Shown here in pieces: positions 49,814-56,645 of a stretch of 64,000 bases of DNA (its first letter is position 1; the number at the start of each line of letters is the position of its first letter). The notes below the pieces were generated by a model, which saw only the letters and a list, made by a program, of their open reading frames with translations, did not search any database and was not told the origin of the DNA. A program made the position numbers and the translations under genes. The stretch comes from Rhodocyclaceae bacterium (lineage in GTDB: Bacteria; Pseudomonadota; Gammaproteobacteria; Burkholderiales; Rhodocyclaceae), in the NCBI GenBank assembly GCA_026415155.1, contig JAOAHQ010000034.1:1-64000 (forward strand), given 5' to 3'.

Positions 49814-50473
49814 ATGCGCATCCTGCTTGCCGAAGACGACCCGCAACTAGGCGATGGCCTGATGGTCGGCCTGCGCCAGGCAGGTTACGCGGTCGATTGG
49901 GTGAAGGACGGCGTGGCCGCCGAGCTTGCCTTGCAAAGCGAGCCTTATGACCTGCTCGTGCTCGATCTGGGGCTGCCGCGCAAAGAGGGGTTGGCCGTGC
50001 TTGCCGCCTTGCGCGCGCGTGGGCAGGCCTTGCCGGTGTTGATCTTGACGGCGCGCGACGCGGTCTCCGACAAGGTCGAGGGGCTCGATGCGGGCGCCGA
50101 TGACTATCTCGTCAAGCCGGTCGATCTCGAGGAACTCGCCGCGCGCGTGCGGGCGCTTTTGCGCCGCGCGGCGGGGCGCGCCGCGCCCCTGCTCAGCGTC
50201 GGGGAGCTCGTGCTCGATCCGGCGGCGCACAGGGTCACGCTCGCGGGCGAGCCCATCGAGCTGTCGGCGCGAGAATTCGCGCTGTTGCAGACCTTGATGG
50301 AGCATGCCGGCCGGGTATTGACGCGCGCCCAGCTCGAAGCCTCGCTCTATGGCTGGCAGGAGGAGCCCGAGAGCAACGCGCTCGAGGTGCATATCCACCA
50401 TCTGCGCAAGAAGCTTGGCGCCGAACGCATCAAGACCTTGCGCGGCGTCGGCTATACGATGCCGAAATCATGA
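49814..50473 (+). CDS. QseB/PmrA-like OmpR-family response regulator
   Basis: A 219-residue regulator. The receiver has E7/D8/D9, D51 and K101. The winged helix includes LTRAQLEASLYGWQEEPESNALEVHIHHLRKKLGAERIKTLRGVGY, close to QseB and PmrA. It is 10 bp after the chemoreceptor and overlaps the kinase gene by 4 bp. Its predicted DNA target is CTTAA-type direct repeats, exactly the pattern found before the RND operon and the cytochrome operon, which makes a local regulon plausible. Confidence 0.85.
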   Translation: MRILLAEDDPQLGDGLMVGLRQAGYAVDWVKDGVAAELALQSEPYDLLVLDLGLPRKEGLAVLAALRARGQALPVLILTARDAVSDKVEGLDAGADDYLVKPVDLEELAARVRALLRRAAGRAAPLLSVGELVLDPAAHRVTLAGEPIELSAREFALLQTLMEHAGRVLTRAQLEASLYGWQEEPESNALEVHIHHLRKKLGAERIKTLRGVGYTMPKS

Positions 50474-51531
50474 CGGGGACGCGCTGGTTTTCCTTGCGCC
50501 GCCGGCTGTTGGTCTGGCTCTTGACCGGCGTGACCGTGAGCTGGCTGGGCGCGATGGGCTATGCCTGGTTTGAGGCGCGCCACGAGCTCGAGGAGCTCTT
50601 CGAAGAGCACCATGACGGCGACGAGGAACACGTGCGTCATGAGCTGGCCGAGCATTTCCTCGTCACGCTGTTTACGCCGCTTGCCGTTGGCCTGCCGCTC
50701 TTGGGTGCCTGGATCTGGTTTGCCACCCGGCAGGGCATGAAACCGCTCGATGGTCTTGCCGCGGAAATCGCTGCGCGCGCGCCCGAGCGGCTCGACCCGC
50801 TCGTCCCGCGAGCGGCGCCTCGCGAGATCCGCCCGCTCATCGAGGCCTTGAACGGCCTCTTTTCCCGCGTGGCGGCCTCGCTGGAGGCCGAACGGCGCTT
50901 TACGAGCGATGCCGCGCACGAGCTGCGCACGCCGCTCGCGGCCATCCTCGCGCAGGCGCAGGTGGCGCAGCGGGCGCGCGATGCGGCCGAGCGCGATCAT
51001 GCGCTGGCGCAAATCCAGGCAGGCAGCGAGCGCGCGCGCCGCCTCATCGATCAGCTTTTGACGCTCGCCCGGCTCGATCCGGCCGAGAACCTCCCGAAAG
51101 AGCACCTGCAGCTCGATCGCCTGGCGGCCGAGGTCTGTGCCGAGCATGGCCCGCTGGCGCTCGAGAAGGCCATTGCCCTCGAGCTCGAAGCCCCGCGTGA
51201 AGTCTTTGTCGATGGCAGCGCCGACTTGCTGCGCATCCTGTTGCGCAATCTGCTCGACAACGCGCTGCGTTACACGCCCGCCGGCGGGCGCGTTTGGGTC
51301 AAAGTCGGCGCTGGCCCGACGGCCGCCGAGCTCGCCGTTGCCGACGACGGGCCGGGCATTCCGGCCGAGGAACGGCACAACGTCCTGCGGCGTTTTTATC
51401 GCCTGGCCGGGCAGGATGTCGCGGGCAGCGGGCTGGGGTTGTCGATCGTCGCGCGCATCGCCGAGCTGCATGGCGCACGCCTTCTTCTCGAGGACAATCA
51501 GCCCGGTCTCAAGGTGCGGGTCGAATTCTGA
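50470..51531 (+). CDS. QseC/PmrB-like sensor histidine kinase with His/Asp/Glu-rich periplasmic loop
   Basis: A 353-residue kinase. Two helices (LLVWLLTGVTVSWLGAMGYAWF and FTPLAVGLPLLGAWIWFA) flank a very short periplasmic loop of ~35 residues. It contains EEHHDGDEEHVRHELAEH (38-62), rich in His, Asp and Glu, and well suited to bind a metal ion, as proposed for PmrB ExxE. The HisKA motif is AHELRTPLAAI (H150), followed by an HATPase domain. A dispersed-repeat copy is read in frame (KVGAGPTAAEL) in the ATPase domain. The next element is a terminator-like hairpin. Confidence 0.8.
   Translation: MTGTRWFSLRRRLLVWLLTGVTVSWLGAMGYAWFEARHELEELFEEHHDGDEEHVRHELAEHFLVTLFTPLAVGLPLLGAWIWFATRQGMKPLDGLAAEIAARAPERLDPLVPRAAPREIRPLIEALNGLFSRVAASLEAERRFTSDAAHELRTPLAAILAQAQVAQRARDAAERDHALAQIQAGSERARRLIDQLLTLARLDPAENLPKEHLQLDRLAAEVCAEHGPLALEKAIALELEAPREVFVDGSADLLRILLRNLLDNALRYTPAGGRVWVKVGAGPTAAELAVADDGPGIPAEERHNVLRRFYRLAGQDVAGSGLGLSIVARIAELHGARLLLEDNQPGLKVRVEF
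51300..51324 (+). repeat. Dispersed 25-bp repeat, copy 13 (inside QseC-like kinase)
   Basis: In-frame sense copy encoding KVGAGPTA. Confidence 0.55.
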
Positions 51532-51535
51532 GGGT

Positions 51536-51556
51536 GCCGCGCGCAAAGCGGCTTTT
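51536..51556 (+). terminator. Rho-independent terminator-like hairpin after the QseBC-like genes
   Basis: GCCGC-GCGCAAA-GCGGC followed by TTTT, starting 5 bp after the kinase stop. The stem is short (5 bp) and the U-tract is only four bases. Confidence 0.5.
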
Positions 51557-51615
51557 ACATCGCGCCTGCAGCAGGTAACATTGCCTGCGTGACATGTCAC
51601 TGCGGGAGCGGCGAG

Positions 51616-51840
51616 ATGACGACGACGCACAGCAATCTTCGTGTTCGCAGGCACCGCGACGCGCTGCGCAAGGCAGGGTTGCGGCCGATCCAGATCTGGG
51701 TGCCCGATACGCGTCGCCCTGGTTTCGCCGAAGAATGCCACCGCCAGTCCCTGCTCGTGGCCCAGGCCGATCGAGACGATACCGAGATGCAGCGGTTCAT
51801 GGACGAGGCCTTGGCTGACGTGGTTGGCTGGACGGAATGA
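51616..51840 (+). CDS. mazE: MazE-type antitoxin (DUF3018-like)
   Basis: A 74-residue protein with an N-terminal arginine-rich helical DNA-binding-like part (LRVRRHRDALRKAGLRPIQIWVPDTRRPGFAEECHRQ) and an acidic C-terminus (DRDDTEMQRFMDEALADVVGW). It matches the DUF3018/MazE-like antitoxins. It overlaps the toxin gene by 4 bp, as in most toxin-antitoxin operons. The start at 51616 is preferred over 51589 because a GGGAG motif precedes it. Confidence 0.75.
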   Translation: MTTTHSNLRVRRHRDALRKAGLRPIQIWVPDTRRPGFAEECHRQSLLVAQADRDDTEMQRFMDEALADVVGWTE

Positions 51841-52163
51841 GGCGCGGCGACCTCGTGACCGTTGCCCTGCCAGGAGACTATGGCAAGCCGCGGCCTGCTT
51901 TGGTGATTCAGTCCGACTCCTTCAGCGAACACAGTAGCGTGACGGTGCTGCCGGTCACCAGCACGCTCGTCGCGGCGCCCCTGTTGCGCGTCACCGTGCA
52001 GCCGAATGCGGAAAATGGTTTGCACAAGCCGTCGCAGGTGATGGTGGACAAAGCCATGACGGTCAGACGCGACCGACTCGGGCCCGTTTTTGGACATCTC
52101 GACGCGGCCACCCTCGTAGAAATCGAGCGTTGTCTGGCCCTCTTCCTCGGCATTGCGAAATAG
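51837..52163 (+). CDS. mazF: MazF/PemK-type toxin (endoribonuclease)
   Basis: A 108-residue protein with the MazF fold: RRGDLVTVALPGDYGKPRPALVIQS at the start, VLPVTSTLV and SQVMVDKAMTVRRDRLG in the middle. It contains the R/P-rich strand and T-x-x-x-x-D type active-site region expected of family members. The partner antitoxin overlaps upstream. Family enzymes cut mRNA at short sequence motifs; the preferred site here is unknown. The downstream genes are on the opposite strand. Confidence 0.8.
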   Translation: MRRGDLVTVALPGDYGKPRPALVIQSDSFSEHSSVTVLPVTSTLVAAPLLRVTVQPNAENGLHKPSQVMVDKAMTVRRDRLGPVFGHLDAATLVEIERCLALFLGIAK

Positions 52164-52225
52164 GCGGTGCCGCCTGCATCGACCTCTTTTGCCGTCGAAC
52201 CGAGAGGGGGCGCTCAGTAATGAGC

Positions 52226-52648
52226 CTAGCGCGTGCGATAGCTCGCATGGCAGCCGATGCAGGCGTTCATGAGCGATGGCAGCTTTTCCAGCGCGGCCTG
52301 ACGGTCGCCAGTCGCGGCCGCGGCGGCGAATTCGCTGGCGGTGAAATGGCCTTGCCTGCCGATCTCGTGCATCTCGGGCGGCATTTGCGGGCCGGGACGC
52401 GCTTCGAAGGGCAGCCGCGCATTCTTGCCCATCGCGGTCTTGCCAAGCCGCTCCTCGGCCACCCGCCCCGCTTCCTTGACCTGATTGCCGGCGAGCAGCG
52501 AAAGGATCTGGTTCAAGGCCATGAGATTGTCGATCATCTCAAGGCGCAGCGTTTCCTGCGCCTGCTGTGTGAGCTTGACGAGTTGACGGGTATCTTCGGC
52601 CGCGGCAGGAAGAGCGAGGCAGCATGCAAGCAGAAAAAGTCTTTTCAT
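52226..52648 (-). CDS. Class II cytochrome c (cytochrome c'-like), monoheme
   Basis: A 140-residue periplasmic protein with a signal peptide (MKRLFLLACCLALPAAAED) and a single heme motif near the C-terminus (ACIGCHASYR), typical of four-helix class II cytochromes. The central part contains MPPEMHEIGRQGHFTASEF, not a classic cytochrome c' sequence, so assignment is to the broad class. It lies 26 bp after ChrA on the same strand, and the two are probably co-transcribed. A role in chromate or NO detoxification is possible but not shown. Confidence 0.7.
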   Translation of the reverse strand: MKRLFLLACCLALPAAAEDTRQLVKLTQQAQETLRLEMIDNLMALNQILSLLAGNQVKEAGRVAEERLGKTAMGKNARLPFEARPGPQMPPEMHEIGRQGHFTASEFAAAAATGDRQAALEKLPSLMNACIGCHASYRTR

Positions 52649-52674
52649 GGCATGACTCCGGCAAACAGTGAAGA

Positions 52675-53976
52675 TCAGCGAAACGGCGCAGTGATGAGGC
52701 CGACGAGGGCGCAGGCGCCGATCACTTTCATGATATCGAGCCGATATTTCCAGAGGGCGACGAAGCTTGCGAGGGCGATGGCGACCGCCAGCCAGTCGAT
52801 CGCGCCGGCGAAGGGCGCGGCGGGGTTTGCCTGCGGCCAGAAGGCATGCCAGGCGAAGAAGACGGCGAGATTGGCGATGACGCCGACCACGGCGGCGCTG
52901 ATGGCAGCAAGCGGCGCGGTGAATTTGAGCTCGCCGCGCGTCGCTTCGATGAGCGGCGCGCCGGCGAGGATGAACCAGAACGAGGGCAGGAAGGTGAAGA
53001 AGGTGGCCACCGCCGCGCCGGCGAGGCCAGCGCCGAGGTAGCCGACCCAGGTGACGATCATGATCAAGGGGCCGGGCGTCGTTTCGCCGAGCGCGAGGCC
53101 ATCCATCATCTGCGGGCCGGTGAGCCAGCCATACTGCTCGACGGCGTGCTGATAGACGTAAGGCAGCACGGCATAGGCGCCGCCGATGGTGAGGAAGGCC
53201 GCTTTCGTGAAAAACTCGCCCATGGCAAAGAGCGTGGGCGCCTCAGAGATCAGCCCCATGGCGAGCGCCCAGAGGGAGAGGAAGGCGAGCGTGGTGGCGA
53301 TGAGCTTGCGCCACGAAAAGACGGCGTGCGCCGGCGGCGGCGTGTGGTCATCGATGACGGCCGGCCCGCAGCGCAAATGCGTAGCGGCATGGCTGCCAGC
53401 ACCGACTTTGAACCAGGCCGGCGCGAGTTTTCCGCCGATGACACCGAGCAAGGCCGCCGTCAGCACGATCCAGGGAAAGCCGATCTGGAAGACGAAGATG
53501 CCGAGGAAGGCGGCCAGCGCGATGCCGCCCAACAGGCCATTGCGGATCGTCTTGCTGCCGATGCGCCAGGCGGCGAAGAGCACGATGGCCACCACGGCGG
53601 GCTTGATGCCATAAAAGAGGCTGGCGACGAGCGGCAGATCGCCAAATGCGAGATAGAGGGCGGCGAGCGCGCAAAGCAGCACGAAGGCCGGCAGGAAGAA
53701 GAGCACGCCGGCCAAGAGCGCGCCGCCGAGGCCATGCAGCAGCCAGCCGAGGTAGATGGCAAGCTGAATCGCCTCCGGCCCGGGCAAGAGCATGCAGTAG
53801 TTGAGCGCATGCAGAAAGCGCCGCTCGGAAATCCAGCGGCGTTTTTCGACGAGCTCCTCGTGCATCATGGCGATCTGCCCGGCCGGGCCGCCGAAGCTCA
53901 CGAAACCGAGCTTGAGCCAGTAGGGCAGGGCCTGGCCCAAGGTCGGCGCGGACGGGACGGCAGTGGATGGCTCCAT
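52675..53976 (-). CDS. chrA: ChrA-family chromate/anion transporter
   Basis: A 433-residue long-chain CHR protein with two homologous halves. Conserved elements include KLGFVSFGGPAGQIAMMHEELVEKRRW in the first half and GGAYAVLPYVYQHAVEQYGWLTGPQMMDGLALGETTPGPLIMIVTWVGY in the second. About 10-11 transmembrane helices. The family expels chromate, and some related Chr proteins are suggested to carry bicarbonate in chemolithoautotrophs. Two repeat copies lie in it: a partial copy (KVGAGSHAA) at 53391-53410 in the central linker and a copy at the N-terminus. It precedes the class II cytochrome gene on the reverse strand. Confidence 0.85.
   Translation of the reverse strand: MEPSTAVPSAPTLGQALPYWLKLGFVSFGGPAGQIAMMHEELVEKRRWISERRFLHALNYCMLLPGPEAIQLAIYLGWLLHGLGGALLAGVLFFLPAFVLLCALAALYLAFGDLPLVASLFYGIKPAVVAIVLFAAWRIGSKTIRNGLLGGIALAAFLGIFVFQIGFPWIVLTAALLGVIGGKLAPAWFKVGAGSHAATHLRCGPAVIDDHTPPPAHAVFSWRKLIATTLAFLSLWALAMGLISEAPTLFAMGEFFTKAAFLTIGGAYAVLPYVYQHAVEQYGWLTGPQMMDGLALGETTPGPLIMIVTWVGYLGAGLAGAAVATFFTFLPSFWFILAGAPLIEATRGELKFTAPLAAISAAVVGVIANLAVFFAWHAFWPQANPAAPFAGAIDWLAVAIALASFVALWKYRLDIMKVIGACALVGLITAPFR
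53391..53410 (-). repeat. Dispersed repeat, partial copy 14 (inside chrA)
   Basis: Partial reverse-orientation copy in the central linker of ChrA, encoding KVGAGSHA. Confidence 0.4.
53938..53962 (+). repeat. Dispersed 25-bp repeat, copy 15 (chrA N-terminus)
   Basis: Copy encoding TAVPSAPTLGQ near the start of ChrA on the minus strand. Confidence 0.55.
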
Positions 53977-54043
53977 GAGGGGGAAAGGGGCGGCGCTTTC
54001 TTCGGTATATTGACGCGAGGATTAGAACACGAGGAGGCCCGTG

Positions 54044-55516
54044 ATGTCCCAGTGGCTGACGCTCTCGCGCGCGGCGCATCTCATTGGCGTGCCGCGCGCC
54101 ACCTTGCAGAAAATGATCGCCGAAGGCCGCCTGCCGGCCTTCGATGGCCAAGTGAGCGCCGAGGATCTGACGCGATTGTTTCCCGAAGTGCGCCTCGATG
54201 AAGCCGGCGCCTTCGAGCGCATCACCCAGATCAAGGAGCAGGCTTTTGGCCGCCGCGTGCGCGAACGCCTGCTGCCGAATCAGGAAGTGCTCGCCCAGCG
54301 GCTCGCGGCGCAAAGCGAGGAGCTCGAAGAGGTGCGCCGCACGCTTGCGCATTATCACGATCTCATCGAGGCGCTGCGCGAGAAGATCGAGACGCTGGCG
54401 CATGAAAGCCCGGCCGCGCAGCTCGATGAGCTGGCGCGCTTTCTCGACGAGGGGCTCGCCGGCGTGTTATCCCGCGAGGAGCCGGCGGATCAGGTGGCGG
54501 TGATGGACAACGTCTTGCGCGTCATGGCGGCCCATGTGAAGGTAAAGCCCTCGAATCACGAGTTCTTCGTCGAGGGCAACGAGACGATCCTCTCCGCCGC
54601 GGTGCGCTCGGGGCTGTCGCCTTCCTATGGCTGCGGCAATGGCAATTGCGGTCTATGCAAGGCGCGTATCGTGTCAGGCCAGATCCGGCAGGTGCATCCC
54701 TACGACTACCCGCTCTCGGCGAGCGAACGGGCGCAGGGCTATGCGCTGTTGTGCTCTCACACGGCCGTGACCGACCTCGTCATCGAGATGCTCGAAGCCG
54801 CCTCCCCCGAGGACATCCCTGAGCAGCAGATCGTCGCCAAGGTCAGAAGCATCGCGCCGCTTGCGCCCGATGTGCAGCTTCTGCATCTCGTCACGCCGCG
54901 CACGAACCGCTTGCGCTTTCTCGCCGGGCAAAGGGTGACGCTGTCGGTCTCGGGCCAGACGGCGAGCTTTCGCGCCGATTATCCGATCGCCTCCTGCCCC
55001 TGCGATGACCGCAATCTGCTCTTTCACATCGCGCGCGACGAGGAAGACGAATTTGCGCGCTATCTCTTCGCCGGCGCGCTGAAGGCGGGCGATGCGGTGA
55101 GCGTCTTCGGCCCCTGGGGGCGCTGCGTGCTCGCCGCCGACTCGGGGCGCGATCATGTCTTTCTCGCCTGCGACACGGGCTTTGCGCCAGTGAAGAGCCT
55201 CATCGAACATGCGATCGCCGCCGACGTGCCGGGCAGCCTAAGGCTTTATTGGGCGGCGACCGGCCCCGCAGGGCACTATCTCGAAAACCAGTGCCGTGCT
55301 TGGGCCGATGCGATCGAAACCTTCCATTACACGACGCTCGCCGCCGCGACGCCGCAGGAGGCCGGTGCTGCCGCGGCGCGCGAGGCGCTCGCGGCAGGCG
55401 ATATCGCCCGCTGCGAGTGTTATCTCGCCGGCCCGGCCGCCTTCGTCGCGGCGGCGCAGGCGGCGCTTGCCGCCGCGGGGCTGCCCGCCGCTCAGCTCCA
55501 TACCGAGGAACTCTGA
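54044..55516 (+). CDS. HTH-coiled coil-[2Fe-2S]-ferredoxin reductase fusion protein
   Basis: A 490-residue fusion. Residues 3-50 look like an excisionase/MerR-type helix-turn-helix (WLTLSRAAHLIGVPRATLQKMIAEGRLPAFD). Residues 80-120 form a coiled coil. Residues 160-245 are a plant-type [2Fe-2S] ferredoxin with C197, C202, C205 and C237. Residues 250-490 are an FNR-like FAD/NAD(P) domain. The last three parts equal oxygenase or CDP-glucoseen reductases; the HTH plus coiled coil is unusual and suggests a DNA-binding redox sensor. GAGGAGG precedes the ATG. The MoxR gene overlaps the stop (TGATG), so an operon with the MoxR ATPase is likely. Confidence 0.75.
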   Translation: MSQWLTLSRAAHLIGVPRATLQKMIAEGRLPAFDGQVSAEDLTRLFPEVRLDEAGAFERITQIKEQAFGRRVRERLLPNQEVLAQRLAAQSEELEEVRRTLAHYHDLIEALREKIETLAHESPAAQLDELARFLDEGLAGVLSREEPADQVAVMDNVLRVMAAHVKVKPSNHEFFVEGNETILSAAVRSGLSPSYGCGNGNCGLCKARIVSGQIRQVHPYDYPLSASERAQGYALLCSHTAVTDLVIEMLEAASPEDIPEQQIVAKVRSIAPLAPDVQLLHLVTPRTNRLRFLAGQRVTLSVSGQTASFRADYPIASCPCDDRNLLFHIARDEEDEFARYLFAGALKAGDAVSVFGPWGRCVLAADSGRDHVFLACDTGFAPVKSLIEHAIAADVPGSLRLYWAATGPAGHYLENQCRAWADAIETFHYTTLAAATPQEAGAAAAREALAAGDIARCECYLAGPAAFVAAAQAALAAAGLPAAQLHTEEL

Positions 55517-56568
55517 TGCGCCCTGCCCAGCTTGCCTTGATTCTCGACCGCGAATTCGAAAGCACCGCCTCTGGCCATCACACGCCGGTGATGCTCTGGG
55601 GGCCGCCGGGGGTCGGCAAGTCGCAGCTCGTCGCCCAGGTCGCGGCGCGTCATGGCGTGCCTATCGTCGATATCCGCCTCTCGCAGATGGAGCCTTCCGA
55701 CCTGCGCGGCATTCCGTTTCGCGTCGAGGACCGCGTCGAATGGGCGGTGCCAGCCATGCTGCCGGATGAAAAGCGCCACTGGCCGGCCGGCATCTTGTTT
55801 CTCGATGAGATCACCTCGGCGCCGCCCTCCGTCTCGGCCGCCGCTTATCAGTTGATCCTCGATCGGCGCTTGGGCGAATACCGCGTGCCGCCCGGCTGGG
55901 CGATCTTCGCCGCCGGCAACCGCCAGGGCGATCGCGGGGTGACCTACGCGATGCCGGCGCCCTTGGCCAACCGCTTTTCCCACTTCGAGGTCGAGGTCAA
56001 TCTCGACGACTGGGTGGCCTGGGCCTACGCGAGTGGCATCGATGAGCGGCTCATCGCCTTCTTGCGCTTCAAGCCGGAGCTTCTCTTCGATTTCGATCCG
56101 GCGAGGAACTCGGGCGGCGAGATGGCTTTCCCGAGTCCGCGCTCCTGGGAATTCGCCCACCGCGCGCTGCAGAAATTCGGCGATCACGATGAGCTCTTGG
56201 CCGGCGCGCTGGCCGCCTGCGTCGGCCAGGCCGCGGGCATCGAGTGCGCCGCCTTCATTGCGAGCCTTGGGCGGCTCCCTGATCTCGACGCCATCTGTGC
56301 GGGCGCCGAAGTGGCGGTGCCCGAGGAGATCGACCTGCAGTATGCCGTCGCTGCGGCTTTGGCCGGCCGTGCCCTACGCGTGCGCAGCGAACCGCAAGCC
56401 AGAGAAGTCTGGGGCCACATCCTCGCCTACGCGCAACGGTTCCCGCAGCGCGAGATGGGGGTGATGCTCGTCTCGGATCTGGCGCGCGGCCTCGGCGAGC
56501 AGCTCTATGCCGTGCCCCAGTTCGCTGCCTGGGCCCAGGCGGTGGCCGATCTCATGCTTTACGAGTGA
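55516..56568 (+). CDS. MoxR-family AAA+ ATPase
   Basis: A 350-residue AAA+ protein. Walker A is GPPGVGKSQ (29-37), Walker B is ILFLDEITSAPPSVSAAAYQLILD (with E in LDEI), followed by sensor and lid regions (RQGDRGVTYAMPAPLANRFSH). MoxR ATPases act with VWA-domain proteins in the maturation or activation of other enzymes. The second VWA-type gene at 59207 lies downstream, interrupted by a c-di-GMP gene. It overlaps the HTH-reductase by one base (TGATG) and starts a fresh possibility of a redox-linked activation system. Confidence 0.85.
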   Translation: MRPAQLALILDREFESTASGHHTPVMLWGPPGVGKSQLVAQVAARHGVPIVDIRLSQMEPSDLRGIPFRVEDRVEWAVPAMLPDEKRHWPAGILFLDEITSAPPSVSAAAYQLILDRRLGEYRVPPGWAIFAAGNRQGDRGVTYAMPAPLANRFSHFEVEVNLDDWVAWAYASGIDERLIAFLRFKPELLFDFDPARNSGGEMAFPSPRSWEFAHRALQKFGDHDELLAGALAACVGQAAGIECAAFIASLGRLPDLDAICAGAEVAVPEEIDLQYAVAAALAGRALRVRSEPQAREVWGHILAYAQRFPQREMGVMLVSDLARGLGEQLYAVPQFAAWAQAVADLMLYE

Positions 56569-56645
56569 GCGAATCGAGACACGGGTTAGATAACGCGGGC
56601 TACAATCTCACCAAAAATAGCGACCCAGGGGGACGGGTTAATAGA

